Source: Saccharopolyspora rhizosphaerae
GTDB taxonomy: Bacteria; Actinomycetota; Actinomycetes; Mycobacteriales; Pseudonocardiaceae
Reading direction: 5' to 3'
Assembly: GCF_003931915.1 (NCBI RefSeq)
Contig: NZ_RSAA01000017.1
Coordinates: 281,544 to 345,543, forward strand
Length of the DNA: 64,000 bases
The notes beneath the pieces were generated by a model. That model did not search any database. It was not told the origin of the DNA and saw nothing but the letters and a program-made list of their open reading frames with translations. A program made the translations under genes and the position numbers. Shown here piece by piece: positions 1-8,878 of the stretch (its first letter is position 1; each line of letters starts with the position of its first letter).

Positions 1-207
1 GTGGTCGTCCTCGGCCTTCTTCATCTCCTCGGTGAGCTTCTCAGCTTCGTGCTGGAGCTCGCGGACCTGCTTGGCCGCGTCCGAGGCGTTGTTCGGGAGA
101 GGCGGGTCCGCGAGAGCCGCACCGCCGGAGGTCATGCCAACGACCGCAGCGACCGCGGTTGCGGCCAGGGCGCCTCGCAATGATCGCTTGATTCCGTGCG
201 ACGCCAC
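1..207 (-). CDS. Secreted NlpC/P60-type peptidoglycan hydrolase (RipC-like), N-terminal part only
   Basis: Only the first 69 codons are in the window; the gene runs off the left edge. The GTG start at 207 follows AAGGAG by 11 nt. The product begins with a basic stretch, a hydrophobic core and an Ala-X-Ala cleavage site (ending GGAALA) typical of a Sec signal peptide, then a heptad-rich segment (KQVRELQHEAEKLTEEMKKA) that should form a coiled coil. An exported coiled-coil N-terminus is the known layout of actinobacterial NlpC/P60 endopeptidases, and Rv2190c (ripC) holds this position next to the DnaQ/GIY-YIG gene in mycobacteria. The catalytic Cys-His domain is outside the window, so the family call rests on N-terminal architecture and gene order. 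Confidence 0.65.
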   Translation of the reverse strand, partial: MASHGIKRSLRGALAATAVAAVVGMTSGGAALADPPLPNNASDAAKQVRELQHEAEKLTEEMKKAEDDH

Positions 208-589
208 GTCGCGCACAGCTCCTTCTGCGTCCAACCGCCTGACCGCGCGCGGAAACCCGCTCGCACGCGGCCCGGTTCCCCGACAAAACCGAATCAGCGG
301 CGCCTCGCGTGTCGCCCGGTCTGGGCAACTGATCGGCACGAGGCCTCGAGTAGGTTACGAAAGGTGAGGCGGAACGTCTATAAGCGGGTCCCGTTTTCTA
401 CTGAGCGCGACTGAATTCCCCTAACGGAGGAGAGTCACTTGCTCACGGTGACCGATCGTGCGAGGCCATCACCTGGACAAGTGACGACAACACGCCCACC
501 TTCGGGTTGCGGAGCGTGCGGGGTGATCCCGCATGACCTCCGCCACGTGTCGGGAAGTCGCCAGGCGGCACCGCTGGAGCGACGAGCGG
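208..589. other. Intergenic region upstream of the ripC-like gene
   Basis: This 382-bp gap carries the ripC-like promoter region (minus strand) and the 3' side of the NYN gene. A plus-strand signal is also visible: TATAAG at 380-385 with TTACGA 18 nt upstream, then GGAGGAG at 426-432 six nt before a TTG (439) opening a frame that runs antisense into the NYN gene to 765. An 8-bp inverted repeat (GTCACTTG at 434-441, CAAGTGAC at 478-485) surrounds that TTG. I do not call a gene, because the second half of the frame has the Arg/Pro-rich composition of an antisense shadow. No riboswitch fold was recognised. Confidence 0.4.
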
Positions 590-1951
590 TCAGACCCTGT
601 TCAGCCGCGCGAGCAACATCGCCGAGGACACCGCGTAGGCGCCGCGCCGCTGCACCGAGCTCACCACCGCGCGATCGGACGTGGCCACCACGACCTGCCG
701 GCCCTCCGGCTCAGCGGCCACGAGGTCGCGGATCACGTCGTCGGCCTGCACCCCGGACTCGCTGAACAGCACCCGCACGCCCCGAGGCCGGGAGGTGGGC
801 ACCGCCAGCACGTCCGCGCCGTCGAAGACGAGCGTGACCTCGGCTCCGGTGCGCGCGGCCAGCGCGGCGAGCTGGTGGGCGAGCCGGTCCCGCTGGTCGG
901 CCAGCGGCAGCTCCGGGTAGCCGGTCTTGGTGACGTTGTAGCCGTCGACGAGGAGGTGCACCGCGGGCAGCGCCAGCAGCCGGTCCAGCGCGGCGAGGTC
1001 CGCGACTTCGCCGGCGATCGCGGTCTGCTCGCGGACCCGGCGCACCACGTCGGCGGGCCGCGGCCCGGAACCCGTGGCACCCAGCTCGCGGCGCAACCCA
1101 CCGACCGCGCCTTCCAAGGTCTCCAGCAGCAGCGCCAGGCGGACCTCGTCCCCCTGCCGCGCCTCGCGGGCGCTCTCCCGCGCCACCTGGACCTCGGCGG
1201 CGGCGCGCTCGGCCCGCTGCCGCTCCTCCTGCGCGCGGGCGCGTTCGCGGTCGCGCTCGGCGGCGACCTCGGTGATCGCCGACTCCCGCTCCTGCTGCAT
1301 CCGCGCCAGCTCGTCCTGCGCGGCCTCGGCCGCGTCCTTGGCCTCGCGCAGCCGCATCCCCTGCTCCCGCAGGCGCTTCCGCAACCGCTCGGCTTCCTCG
1401 TTGCCCGCGGCCTGGTCCGCCGCTGCCCGGGCCTCGGCCAACTCGGCCTTGAGGCGCTCGACCTCGGCGGACAGCCGCTCGGCCTTCGCCGTCGCCGAGT
1501 CGCGTTCGGCCCGCAGCTGCCCCTGCTCGGTGCGGAAACCGATCAGCTCGACGTAGTGCGGAGCGGTCGGAGACCCCTGCAGCACCGCGGCGGCCCCGAC
1601 GACGACCGGGTCCGGGTCCTGCAAGGACAACGCCTCCGGGCGGTGCTTGCGGCACCAGTCCAGCACCGCCGTGCGGAACACCGAGGAGTCGCGCAGCGCT
1701 CCGAGCAGCGCGGGCTGGCCGAGCTTGGCGCGCTTGGCCGGTGCGAACCGCACCACCGGGCGCAGCGCCGCGGGAACGTCGCTCGTGCGCATCGCGTCCA
1801 GCGCCCCCGCGGCCAGGTCGGCCAGCCGGGCGCGCAGCGGAGGCGGTAGGTCCTCGGTGTCGACAGGCGCAGCACCGGGAGTCTGCTGCGCACCGTCCAC
1901 AGCGGACTCGTCCGGGGTGGGGCCGTCCGTCCCCGAGTTCGGTGTCGCCAT
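590..1951 (-). CDS. NYN (YacP-like) domain protein with long coiled coil
   Basis: The product has 453 aa. The N-terminal ~120 residues form an uncharacterised helical region, about residues 130-265 are an uninterrupted Glu/Arg/Ala-rich coiled coil, and the last ~150 residues are a PIN-like NYN domain. Acidic metal-site motifs are visible: LLVDGYNVTKTGYPE, VTLVFDGAD, SGVQADDVIRDLV and VVVATSDRAVV. The family includes the ribosome-associated mRNA endonuclease Rae1 (YacP) of Bacillus, so an RNA-cleaving role is plausible but inferred. The ATG at 1951 is preferred over the GTG at 1957 because TAGCCT lies exactly 6 nt before it, a leaderless arrangement. It is divergent from the DnaQ/GIY-YIG nuclease with 76 bp between the starts. 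Confidence 0.85.
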   Translation of the reverse strand: MATPNSGTDGPTPDESAVDGAQQTPGAAPVDTEDLPPPLRARLADLAAGALDAMRTSDVPAALRPVVRFAPAKRAKLGQPALLGALRDSSVFRTAVLDWCRKHRPEALSLQDPDPVVVGAAAVLQGSPTAPHYVELIGFRTEQGQLRAERDSATAKAERLSAEVERLKAELAEARAAADQAAGNEEAERLRKRLREQGMRLREAKDAAEAAQDELARMQQERESAITEVAAERDRERARAQEERQRAERAAAEVQVARESAREARQGDEVRLALLLETLEGAVGGLRRELGATGSGPRPADVVRRVREQTAIAGEVADLAALDRLLALPAVHLLVDGYNVTKTGYPELPLADQRDRLAHQLAALAARTGAEVTLVFDGADVLAVPTSRPRGVRVLFSESGVQADDVIRDLVAAEPEGRQVVVATSDRAVVSSVQRRGAYAVSSAMLLARLNRV

Positions 1952-1957
1952 CCCCAC

Positions 1958-1963
1958 AGGCTA
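1958..1963 (-). promoter_or_regulatory. -10 element, leaderless start of NYN gene
   Basis: TAGCCT on the minus strand, 6 nt before the ATG at 1951. No ribosome binding site fits in between. No strong -35 is visible. Confidence 0.55.
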
Positions 1964-2014
1964 ATCGCCACCGCCCGGAACACACGCACGCGCCGCGTTG
2001 TCGGTAGCGGGACG

Positions 2015-2020
2015 TAACGT
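2015..2020 (+). promoter_or_regulatory. -10 element, leaderless start of DnaQ/GIY-YIG gene
   Basis: TAACGT, 7 nt before the second of two tandem ATGs (2028). It selects that codon as the likely start. Confidence 0.5.
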
Positions 2021-2027
2021 GCGGATG

Positions 2028-3743
2028 ATGTCCGCGCACCGCCAGCTGAGCTTCGACGAGATCGCCGTCAACGACGAAATCCCGTTGCACGAGGCCACGT
2101 TCGTCGTGGTCGACCTGGAGACCACCGGTGGCGACCGGGAGGGTGACGCCGTCACCGAGATCGGTGCGGTGAAGGTCCGCGGCGGCGAGGTCTTCGGAGA
2201 GTTCGCGACGTTGGTGAACCCGGAGCGCGGCATCCCGCCGTCGGTGGTGTCGATCACCGGCATCACCGAGGCGATGGTGCACGACGCACCGCTCTGGGAC
2301 AGCGTGCTGCCCGCGTTCCTGGAGTTCTGCCAGGGCGCGGTGGTGGTCGCGCACAACGCGCCGTTCGACATCGGGTTCCTCCGCGCCGGCTGCGAACGGC
2401 TCGGGCTGAGGTGGCCGAAGCCGCAGGTCGTTGACACCGTCCGGCTCGCCCGCCGCGTCCTGACCCGCGACGAGACGCCCAACCACAAGCTCGGCACGCT
2501 CGCCCGCGTCCTGGGCGCGCGCACCCAACCCGTGCACCGGGCCCTGGACGACGCCCGCGCGACCGTCGACGTGCTGCACTCGCTGCTGGAGCGCCTGGGC
2601 CCGCTCGGCGTGCGCACCCTGGAAGACCTGCTCGGTCACCTGCCCGACGTCACCCCGCAGCAGAAGCGCAAGCGCAACCTCGCCGACGCGCTGCCCAACT
2701 CCCCCGGCGTCTACCTCTTCCGCGGCCCACGCGACGAGGTCCTCTACGTCGGCACCGCCTCCGACCTGAGACGGCGGGTGCGGCAGTACTTCACGGCGGG
2801 CGAGCGCCGGTCGCGGATCAAGGAGATGGTCGGCATCTCCGAGCGGGTGGACCACGTGGAGTGCGCGCACCCGCTGGAGGCCGAGGTGCGGGAGCTGCGG
2901 TTGCTCGCGGCGCACCAGCCGCGCTACAACCGCCGCTCCAAGTTCCCGCAGCGCGCGTGGTGGGTGGTGCTCACCGACGAGGCGTTCCCGAGGCTGTCGA
3001 TCGTGCGCACGCCCCGCGAGGACGCGCTCGGGCCGTTCGGGTCCCGCCACGCGGCGAGCGCGGCCGTCGAGGCGCTGCAGTCGGCCACCTTCGTGCGGCG
3101 CTGCACCGAGCGGATCTCCCCGCGCAAGCCCCTCCGCCCGTGCGCGCTGCACGAGCTCGGCCGGTGCGGAGCGCCGTGCGCCGGGTTGCAGAGCGCCGAG
3201 GAGTACGCACCCGAGGTGATCGCGATCCGGGACGTGATCCGCGGCCGCAGCGGCGACCTGCTGGAGCGGCTGCACCTCGAGCTCCAGCGGCTGTCCGACA
3301 CCGAGCGCTTCGAGGACGCCGCGGCCCACCGCGACCAGCTCGCCGGCCTCGTCCGCTCCTTGGACCGGGGCCAGCGGCTGTCCGCGCTCGCCGCCGTCCC
3401 CGAACTCGTCGCGGCCCGGCCCGACGGGCGCCGCGGCTGGCACCTCTCCGTCATCCGCCACGGCCGCCTCGCGTCCGCCGGCGTCGCCCGACGCGGCGTT
3501 CCACCGATGCCGGTGGTGGACGTGCTGCAGGCCGCGGCGGAAACGGTCGTCGACGGCCCGGGCCCGCTGCGCGGCGCCACCGCCGACGAGGTCCGGGTCG
3601 TCTACCGCTGGCTCACCACCGGAGGCACCCGCCTCGTCCGCACCCACTCCCCCTGGGGCGAGCCCGCCGGCGCCGCCGGCTCCTGGCGAGCCTGGCTCGA
3701 CAAGGCCACCAGAGGCCGAACCCCCTACGCCGCCCTCGACTGA
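2028..3743 (+). CDS. DEDDh exonuclease fused to GIY-YIG nuclease and UvrC-like region (Rv2191 type)
   Basis: The product has 571 aa. Residues ~25-190 form a DnaQ-type 3'-5' exonuclease: Exo I VVVDLETTGG, Exo II VAHNAPFDIGFL and Exo III HRALDDARATVD supply all acidic residues and the catalytic His of the DEDDh class. From ~225 comes a GIY-YIG nuclease (NSPGVYLFRG, VLYVGTASDLRRRVRQYF). After it, four cysteines (RRCTERIS, RPCALHELGRCGAPC) match the cysteine cluster that follows the GIY-YIG domain in UvrC. The UvrC RNase H-like nuclease half and HhH domains are missing. The protein therefore resembles the Cho/UvrC 3'-incision half joined to a proofreading-type exonuclease, and a role in DNA repair is inferred. 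The start follows the leaderless -10; an ATG at 2025 is equally in frame. Confidence 0.9.
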   Translation: MSAHRQLSFDEIAVNDEIPLHEATFVVVDLETTGGDREGDAVTEIGAVKVRGGEVFGEFATLVNPERGIPPSVVSITGITEAMVHDAPLWDSVLPAFLEFCQGAVVVAHNAPFDIGFLRAGCERLGLRWPKPQVVDTVRLARRVLTRDETPNHKLGTLARVLGARTQPVHRALDDARATVDVLHSLLERLGPLGVRTLEDLLGHLPDVTPQQKRKRNLADALPNSPGVYLFRGPRDEVLYVGTASDLRRRVRQYFTAGERRSRIKEMVGISERVDHVECAHPLEAEVRELRLLAAHQPRYNRRSKFPQRAWWVVLTDEAFPRLSIVRTPREDALGPFGSRHAASAAVEALQSATFVRRCTERISPRKPLRPCALHELGRCGAPCAGLQSAEEYAPEVIAIRDVIRGRSGDLLERLHLELQRLSDTERFEDAAAHRDQLAGLVRSLDRGQRLSALAAVPELVAARPDGRRGWHLSVIRHGRLASAGVARRGVPPMPVVDVLQAAAETVVDGPGPLRGATADEVRVVYRWLTTGGTRLVRTHSPWGEPAGAAGSWRAWLDKATRGRTPYAALD

Positions 3744-3989
3744 CGCACCCGCGCACCCGGATACCGCGGTGATCGGTGCCGGGAACCGCGGTGTACCGGC
3801 CCTCCCGTCCGTCGGCGGAGGTGCTCCGGCGCCGGGTCGGCGGCTGCGGACGCAGCGTCGACGCGAGTGCCCGGCCGCGACCGACCGGGGCTGTGCTCTC
3901 CCGACTCGTCCGCCCTAGGTGGTGGGTCATCTCCGGGAACCGCGGCGCGCCCGAGCCGACGATCGGACGATCCGAACTGGACGGGTCGG
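3744..3989. other. Intergenic region between convergent genes
   Basis: No gene is seen. The self-complementary ACCGCGGT occurs at 3763-3770 and 3785-3792 and could fold into a hairpin ending the exonuclease transcript, but no T-run follows. Confidence 0.35.
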
Positions 3990-4415
3990 TCAGACGATCA
4001 TGTCGAAGGCTGCGTTGATCTTGGTGGGGCGGAGGCGGACGACGACCTCGCCGGGGACGCCGTTGCGGCGGCCGAACTCCTCGGCCTCGTCCGGGCCCAC
4101 GTAGCGCGCTGCGATCCGCGTGGCCGTGTCGAGGAGGTCCTGCGGGTCTTCGGAGATCTCCGCCGTGCCCTGCACCTGGACGAAGCCGAACGGGGGCTCG
4201 GGCAGGTCGACGCAGAGCGTCAGCCTCGGGTCGCGGAGGATCGACCTGCCCTTGGCGGAGGCCTTGCCGGTGTTGAACACCAGCACGTCGTCGTCGACGA
4301 CGAACCACACCGGCGCCACGAGCGGACGCCCGTCGGAGGAGGTGTACCCGACCAGCCCGGTGCGGGTGCCTTGGGAGAGGAACTCGCGCACCTTCGGGTC
4401 CTGCAGCGTAGCCAT
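3990..4415 (-). CDS. Pyridoxamine-5'-phosphate-oxidase-fold (PPOX) F420/FMN-dependent oxidoreductase
   Basis: The 141-aa protein has the split-barrel flavin/deazaflavin fold: start MATLQDPKVREFLSQ, strands GLVGYTSSDGRPLVAPVWFV and DDVLVFNTGKASAKGRSI, then DPRLTLCVDLPEPPFGFVQV and a C-terminal arm ending KINAAFDMIV. Its size and the GKASAKGR basic loop fit the actinobacterial PPOX proteins that use F420 or FMN; the cofactor cannot be decided here. A longer frame starts at 4472, but the ATG at 4415 begins at the family's usual N-terminus and has TAGCGT 7 nt upstream. The gene lies downstream of qcrB, separated by a terminator, so it is not part of the cytochrome operon. Confidence 0.85.
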   Translation of the reverse strand: MATLQDPKVREFLSQGTRTGLVGYTSSDGRPLVAPVWFVVDDDVLVFNTGKASAKGRSILRDPRLTLCVDLPEPPFGFVQVQGTAEISEDPQDLLDTATRIAARYVGPDEAEEFGRRNGVPGEVVVRLRPTKINAAFDMIV

Positions 4416-4422
4416 GCCCAGG

Positions 4423-4428
4423 ACGCTA
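4423..4428 (-). promoter_or_regulatory. -10 element, leaderless start of PPOX gene
   Basis: TAGCGT on the minus strand, 7 nt before the ATG at 4415. Confidence 0.5.
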
Positions 4429-4459
4429 CCGACCGTCGACAGCCCGCGCCGAGACGCAG

Positions 4460-4494
4460 AACGGCCCGGCACCCGCTCGGGGTACCGGGCCGTT
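4460..4494 (-). terminator. Terminator of the ctaE-qcrCAB operon
   Basis: AACGGCCCGG (4460-4469) pairs perfectly with CCGGGCCGTT (4485-4494) around a 15-nt loop, 13 bp beyond the qcrB stop. No clear U-run follows, as is common for actinobacterial terminators. Confidence 0.75.
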
Positions 4495-4507
4495 CGCTCG
4501 GCAGTGC

Positions 4508-6163
4508 TTACTCCGTCGGCTGCGAAGGCTTGCCGGCGGTCAGCTGCTCCCGCTCCTCGGCTTCGCGGACCGCGTCGTCGTGACGGGCCTGCTCCAGCGC
4601 AGCGGTCTCGTCGACCGGGTCGGGCCGCAGCAGGCTGCCCTCGACCGGGTGGCCGGCGGCACCGAGCTGGTTCATCTTCTTCGGCACCGACGTGCCCTGG
4701 TAGGGCAGCGGCACAGGGTGACCGTGGTCGTCCACCGGGCCGAGCGGCTGGTGGACCTCGATGAACTCACCGTGCGGCAGACGCTTGATGATGCCGGTCT
4801 CGACGCCGTGCTCGAGGACCTCCCGGTCGCTGTGCTGGAGACCCAGGCACATCCGGTAGGTGAGCCAGTAGGCGATCGGCGGCAGCACCAGCAGGCCGAT
4901 GCGGCCGCCCCAGGTCATCGCGTTCAGCGAGATGTTGAACGCGAACGCGAGGATGTCGTTGACACCCGAGATCATCAAGACCATGAAGAACGTCAGCGCC
5001 ATGGCACCCAGCGACGTGCGTACCGGGTTGTCGCGCGGACGCTGCAGCAGGTTGTGGTGCGCGTCGTCGCCGCTGAGCTTGCGCTCGATGGCCGGGTACA
5101 TGATCGCCGTGGTGAAGATCATGCCCATGAACAGCACGGTCGGGAAGAACACCGCCGGGATCGTGAACGGTCCCAGGTAGACCTCCCAGGCCGGCCACAG
5201 ACGCGACGAACCGTCCGTCCAGATCATGTACCAGTCGGGCTGCGACGCGGCCGAGATCTGCGAGGCGATGTACGGGCCCAGGTTCCAGATCGGGTTGATC
5301 TGGAAGACGCCGGCCATGATGGCGGTGACGCCGACGACCATCGCGAAGAACGCGCCGGCCTTGACCGCGAACACCGGCATGATCCGCACGCCGACCACGT
5401 TGCGTTCGGTGCGCTTCACGCCCGGGAACTGGGTGTGCTTCTGGTACCAGACCAGCGCCAGGTGCGCCGCGACCAGACCCAGGATCAGGCCGGGCAGCAG
5501 GAAGACGTGGAACAGGTAGAACCGCGGGATCAGGTCGGTGCCGGGGAACTCGGCGCCGAACAGGATCCAGTGCACCCAGGTGCCCAGCACCGGGATCGAC
5601 ATGGCGATGCCGGAGGCGATCCGGACACCGGTGCCCGACAGCAGGTCGTCCGGCAGCGAGTAGCCGGTGAAGCCCTCGAACATGCCCAGGATGAACAGCG
5701 TCACGCCGATCATCCAGTTCGTCTCACGCGGGCGCCGGAACGCACCGGTGAAGAAGATGCGGAGCATGTGCGCCACCATCGACGCCATGAACAGCAGCGC
5801 CGCCCAGTGGTGCAGCTGGCGGGCGAACAGACCGCCGCGGACCTCGAAGGAGATGTCCAGCGTGCTCTCGAACGCCCGCGACATCTCCACGCCGCGCAGG
5901 TTGGTGTAGACGCCCTGGTACTCGACCTCCTGCATGGAGGGGTCGAAGAAGAACGCCAGGTAGGTGCCCGTGATCAGCAGCAGGATGAACGTGTAGAGCG
6001 CGATCTCGCCGAGCAGGAACGACCAGTGCGTCGGGAAGACCTTGTTCAGCTGCCGCCGCATGCCGGGAGCGAGCCGGTAGCGCGTGTCCAGCTCGTCGGC
6101 CGCGTGGGCGACTTTGCCGTACAGCTTGCTCTCTCCCTTCGTGGGCGTGGTGATCGAACTCAT
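4508..6163 (-). CDS. qcrB: Cytochrome bc1 (bcc) complex cytochrome b subunit
   Basis: The 551-aa integral membrane protein binds two b hemes and forms the quinol oxidation and reduction sites of the bcc-aa3 supercomplex. The b-type core is clear: the first helix pair ([18 protein letters not shown]), the heme-ligand helix [20 protein letters not shown] with paired histidines, the [14 protein letters not shown] loop, and a second His pair near [20 protein letters not shown]. The long hydrophilic C-terminal tail after about residue 430 is characteristic of actinobacterial QcrB. Its ATG overlaps the qcrA stop by 4 nt (ATGA), so the two are translationally coupled in the order ctaE-qcrC-qcrA-qcrB. 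In mycobacteria this subunit is the target of Q203-type inhibitors. Confidence 0.97.
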   Translation of the reverse strand: MSSITTPTKGESKLYGKVAHAADELDTRYRLAPGMRRQLNKVFPTHWSFLLGEIALYTFILLLITGTYLAFFFDPSMQEVEYQGVYTNLRGVEMSRAFESTLDISFEVRGGLFARQLHHWAALLFMASMVAHMLRIFFTGAFRRPRETNWMIGVTLFILGMFEGFTGYSLPDDLLSGTGVRIASGIAMSIPVLGTWVHWILFGAEFPGTDLIPRFYLFHVFLLPGLILGLVAAHLALVWYQKHTQFPGVKRTERNVVGVRIMPVFAVKAGAFFAMVVGVTAIMAGVFQINPIWNLGPYIASQISAASQPDWYMIWTDGSSRLWPAWEVYLGPFTIPAVFFPTVLFMGMIFTTAIMYPAIERKLSGDDAHHNLLQRPRDNPVRTSLGAMALTFFMVLMISGVNDILAFAFNISLNAMTWGGRIGLLVLPPIAYWLTYRMCLGLQHSDREVLEHGVETGIIKRLPHGEFIEVHQPLGPVDDHGHPVPLPYQGTSVPKKMNQLGAAGHPVEGSLLRPDPVDETAALEQARHDDAVREAEEREQLTAGKPSQPTE

Positions 6164-7290
6164 GACTCACGCTCCCAGTACGCCGGTCCGACCGGCTCGA
6201 TGAAGTCGCTTTTCGCCACGAAGTAGCCGTCCTCGTCCACCGTGATCGGCAGCTGGGGCAGAGCACGCGTGGCCGGGCCGAACACCGGCTTGGCGTAGGT
6301 GTTGACCACGTCGAACTGCGACTGGTGGCACGGGCAGAGCAGCCGGCCGGTCTGCTGCTCGAACAGCGAGGTCGGGCAGCCCAGGTGGGTGCAGATCTTC
6401 GAGTAGGCGTAGTAGTCGCCGTAGTTGAAGTCTTCCTGCCCCTTGCGCTTGATCGGCTTGCTGCCGGGGCGCAGCCGGATCAGCATGACCGGCGCGTCGC
6501 CCTTGCGCATCGAGGTGATCAGTTCTTCCTCGTCGTGCCGCCAGGCCTCGCGGAACGGGAAGACGGTCTCGAAGCCGCCGGCCTCGATGTCCTCGGGCCG
6601 CACCAGCGAGACGTCGTGCGGGTTGCCCGTGTCGCGGCGCAGGTAGACCTTCTCGCCCGGGTGCTCCGGCATCCAGCCGGTGTGCAGCAGCGACTCCTGG
6701 CCCTCCTCGGCCCAGGGGTTGCGCACCATGCCGCCGAGCGCGAACACGCCGGCGCCGAGGCCGAAGGCGCCCACGCCGAAGCCCGCGGTGCGGGTGATCA
6801 TCTTGCGGCGGGCGATCCCGCTGCGGTTGCCCGCGTCGGCCAGGAGCGCGGCGGTCGTCTGCCGGTCGACCTCGCTGGAACCGTGGCCGTCGTGGCGCTG
6901 CTGGATCGCGACCTCGTGCGGGATGAACTTCTTCTGGTACTGCACGACGCCGATGCCCACGGCCAGGATGGACAGGCCGAGGAAGAAACCGATCAGCGGG
7001 TTGTACAGCGAGTAGATGAAGTGCGCGGTGGGGTCGGTCGGGGGCTGGTAGCCCCACGGCCAGAAGATGAACACCGCGATGAACGCCAGCGCGGACAGGC
7101 CGGCCAGCGCGAACCAGGCGGCGACGTTCCGCTCCGCCCGGCGCTCGGCACGGGTCCCCTTGACCGGCCAGTTGTCCCGGTACTCGGCGAGTTCGACGTC
7201 GTCGAGGGCCAGCCCGAGCCGCATCTTCTCGTCGCGGCTCATCTCGGCCAACTCGGCCTCGGTGTATTCCTTCTTCTCTTGCTCACTCAT
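6160..7290 (-). CDS. qcrA: Rieske iron-sulfur subunit of the bcc complex
   Basis: The 376-aa protein has a charged N-terminus, three predicted membrane helices (around [38 protein letters not shown] and [20 protein letters not shown]), then a periplasmic-side Rieske domain. The 2Fe-2S ligands are in CTHLGCPT and [10 protein letters not shown]. The three-helix anchor is the actinobacterial type, unlike the single helix of most Rieske proteins. It passes electrons from quinol to the diheme cytochrome QcrC. The ATG at 7290 overlaps the qcrC stop (ATGA) and follows a GGAG; an upstream in-frame GTG at 7308 would give a longer form but has no such support. Confidence 0.97.
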   Translation of the reverse strand: MSEQEKKEYTEAELAEMSRDEKMRLGLALDDVELAEYRDNWPVKGTRAERRAERNVAAWFALAGLSALAFIAVFIFWPWGYQPPTDPTAHFIYSLYNPLIGFFLGLSILAVGIGVVQYQKKFIPHEVAIQQRHDGHGSSEVDRQTTAALLADAGNRSGIARRKMITRTAGFGVGAFGLGAGVFALGGMVRNPWAEEGQESLLHTGWMPEHPGEKVYLRRDTGNPHDVSLVRPEDIEAGGFETVFPFREAWRHDEEELITSMRKGDAPVMLIRLRPGSKPIKRKGQEDFNYGDYYAYSKICTHLGCPTSLFEQQTGRLLCPCHQSQFDVVNTYAKPVFGPATRALPQLPITVDEDGYFVAKSDFIEPVGPAYWERES

Positions 7291-8093
7291 GCCCTGGCTC
7301 CGATCCACAGGGTGAGGCCGATCAGCGCGCCGAGTCCGACGACCCAGGCGACCACGGTCTCCGGCCCGGGGCCGTAGCCGCCGAGGGAGTTGCCGCCCGG
7401 GTTGTTGTTGCCGTTGGTCACGGACTTGACGTAGGCGATGATGTCTTTCTTCTCTTCAGGCGTCAGCTGCCGGTCCGAGAACTTGGGCATGTTCTGCGGG
7501 CCGGTGAGCATGGCGTGGTAGATGTCCTGCTCGGTCGCCTGGTCGAGGTTCGGCGCGAACTTGCCGGACGACATCGCGATGCCGCGGCCGGTGAAGTTGT
7601 GGCACGACGAGCAGTTCAGGCGGTAGAGCTCTCCACCGCGGGAGGGATCGCCGCCCTGCAGAGCCTTGCCGGCCTGCTTCGTCGCCTCCGGGCCACCGCC
7701 GTAGGTCTGGACGTACGCGCCCAGCGCGTCGATCTCCTCCGGGCTGAACTTCGGCGGCTTGCGCGTCGCCTGCGCTTCCTGGCGGACCATCGGCATGCGG
7801 CCGGTGGAGACCTGGAAGTGCACGGCGGCTTCGCCGACGCCCGTCAGGCTGGGGCCGCGGTCCTGCACGCCCTGCAGGTTGGACCCGTGGCAGCTGATGC
7901 AGGCGTTGTTGTAGAGCTGCTCGCCCTGCCTCACCAGCGCCGGGTCCGCTGCGGCGTGCGCGGTCTGCGGCTCGGGTGTCACGACGGTGTACAACGCACC
8001 GGCACCCACCAACGCAATGCCCAGCGCCAGTACACCGGAGATCCGCCGCTTGAGCTTCGAGCCCGCGCGGTTCCGTTTCTTAGTGGTGGTCAT
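7287..8093 (-). CDS. qcrC: Diheme cytochrome c subunit of the bcc complex
   Basis: The 268-aa protein has an N-terminal signal-anchor ([20 protein letters not shown]), two class I cytochrome c domains, each with a CXXCH heme site (CISCHGS and CSSCHNF), and a C-terminal transmembrane helix ([20 protein letters not shown]). Two linked c hemes replace a soluble cytochrome c, carrying electrons directly from the Rieske protein to CuA of the oxidase. The gene sits between ctaE (87-bp gap) and qcrA (4-nt overlap). Confidence 0.97.
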   Translation of the reverse strand: MTTTKKRNRAGSKLKRRISGVLALGIALVGAGALYTVVTPEPQTAHAAADPALVRQGEQLYNNACISCHGSNLQGVQDRGPSLTGVGEAAVHFQVSTGRMPMVRQEAQATRKPPKFSPEEIDALGAYVQTYGGGPEATKQAGKALQGGDPSRGGELYRLNCSSCHNFTGRGIAMSSGKFAPNLDQATEQDIYHAMLTGPQNMPKFSDRQLTPEEKKDIIAYVKSVTNGNNNPGGNSLGGYGPGPETVVAWVVGLGALIGLTLWIGARA

Positions 8094-8180
8094 GAGTGCG
8101 GCAACCCTTGCTGTCCGGTTCGGGGTGTTCGTTTCGGCCTCGTTCGTGCCAGGCGACCGAGGTCCTCGCTGGAGGAGCGA

Positions 8181-8783
8181 TCACGGGACTAGGTAGATCA
8201 CGGCGAAGAGGCCGATCCACACGATGTCCACGAAGTGCCAGTAGTACGACACGACGATCGCTGCGATGGCTTGGGCTGGCGTGAACTTGCTGAGCTTCGT
8301 CCGGATGATCAGGAAGACGAACGCGACCAACCCGCCGATCACGTGCAGCCCGTGGAAGCCGGTCGTCATGTAGAAGACCGTTCCGTAGGCCGACGAGGCG
8401 ATCGTGGTCGCGTGCTCGGTGATCAACTGGAAGTACTCACCGGCCTGCCCGAGCACGAAGATCGTGCCCATGATCAGCGTGATCACGTACCACCGGCGGA
8501 GACCGAAGACGTCACCCCGCTCCGCCGCGAACACGCCCCACTGGCAGGTGAACGACGACGCCACCAGGATGATCGTGAACGGGAGGGCGTACGGGAGGTT
8601 CAGGTGAGTGGGCGGTGGTGGCCACTCGCCCTCGTTCTGCGCCTTCACCGTGAAGAACATGGCGAAGAGCCCAGCGAAGAACATCAGCTCGCTGGCCAAC
8701 CAAACGATGGTGCCGACGCTGACCATGTTGGGCCGGTTCAGCGAGTGCACGCGTTGACTGATTGAGGGCGCTGCCGTTGTCAC
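8181..8783 (-). CDS. ctaE: Cytochrome c oxidase subunit III
   Basis: The ~200-aa protein has five hydrophobic helices and classic subunit III motifs: [62 protein letters not shown] and [12 protein letters not shown]. It is the first gene of the ctaE-qcrCAB operon, as in mycobacteria. I place the start at the GTG at 8783: CATAAT lies 7 nt upstream, and the resulting N-terminus ([19 protein letters not shown]) aligns with the mycobacterial protein. An ATG at 8792 would add three residues. Confidence 0.95.
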   Translation of the reverse strand: MTTAAPSISQRVHSLNRPNMVSVGTIVWLASELMFFAGLFAMFFTVKAQNEGEWPPPPTHLNLPYALPFTIILVASSFTCQWGVFAAERGDVFGLRRWYVITLIMGTIFVLGQAGEYFQLITEHATTIASSAYGTVFYMTTGFHGLHVIGGLVAFVFLIIRTKLSKFTPAQAIAAIVVSYYWHFVDIVWIGLFAVIYLVP

Positions 8784-8790
8784 GCGACGC

Positions 8791-8796
8791 ATTATG
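8791..8796 (-). promoter_or_regulatory. -10 element of the ctaE-qcrCAB operon
   Basis: CATAAT on the minus strand, 7 nt before the GTG at 8783, implying a leaderless operon transcript. Confidence 0.5.
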
Positions 8797-8878
8797 TCTT
8801 GCAGCTTTTCCGCTCGCGCCCTCGGGTCCTCCCCTACGCCCGCGGGGTGATCGGATCGCGATCTGGAGGTGACCCACC

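Noticed and set aside
208..420. Possible cyclic-di-AMP (ydaO-type) riboswitch upstream of the ripC-like gene
   Set aside because: Such riboswitches precede cell-wall hydrolase genes in actinobacteria and a GGGGAACC string is present, but I could not fit the other conserved segments. A covariance-model search would decide.
711..3647. 978-codon minus-strand open frame
   Set aside because: It runs antisense through the DnaQ/GIY-YIG gene and out of frame through the NYN gene; composition is that of a high-GC shadow.
590..3743. NYN protein plus nuclease as a toxin-antitoxin or phage-defence pair
   Set aside because: The genes are divergent, and the nuclease gene has the conserved Rv2191 position beside the ripC-like gene. 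Nothing marks them as an accessory island.
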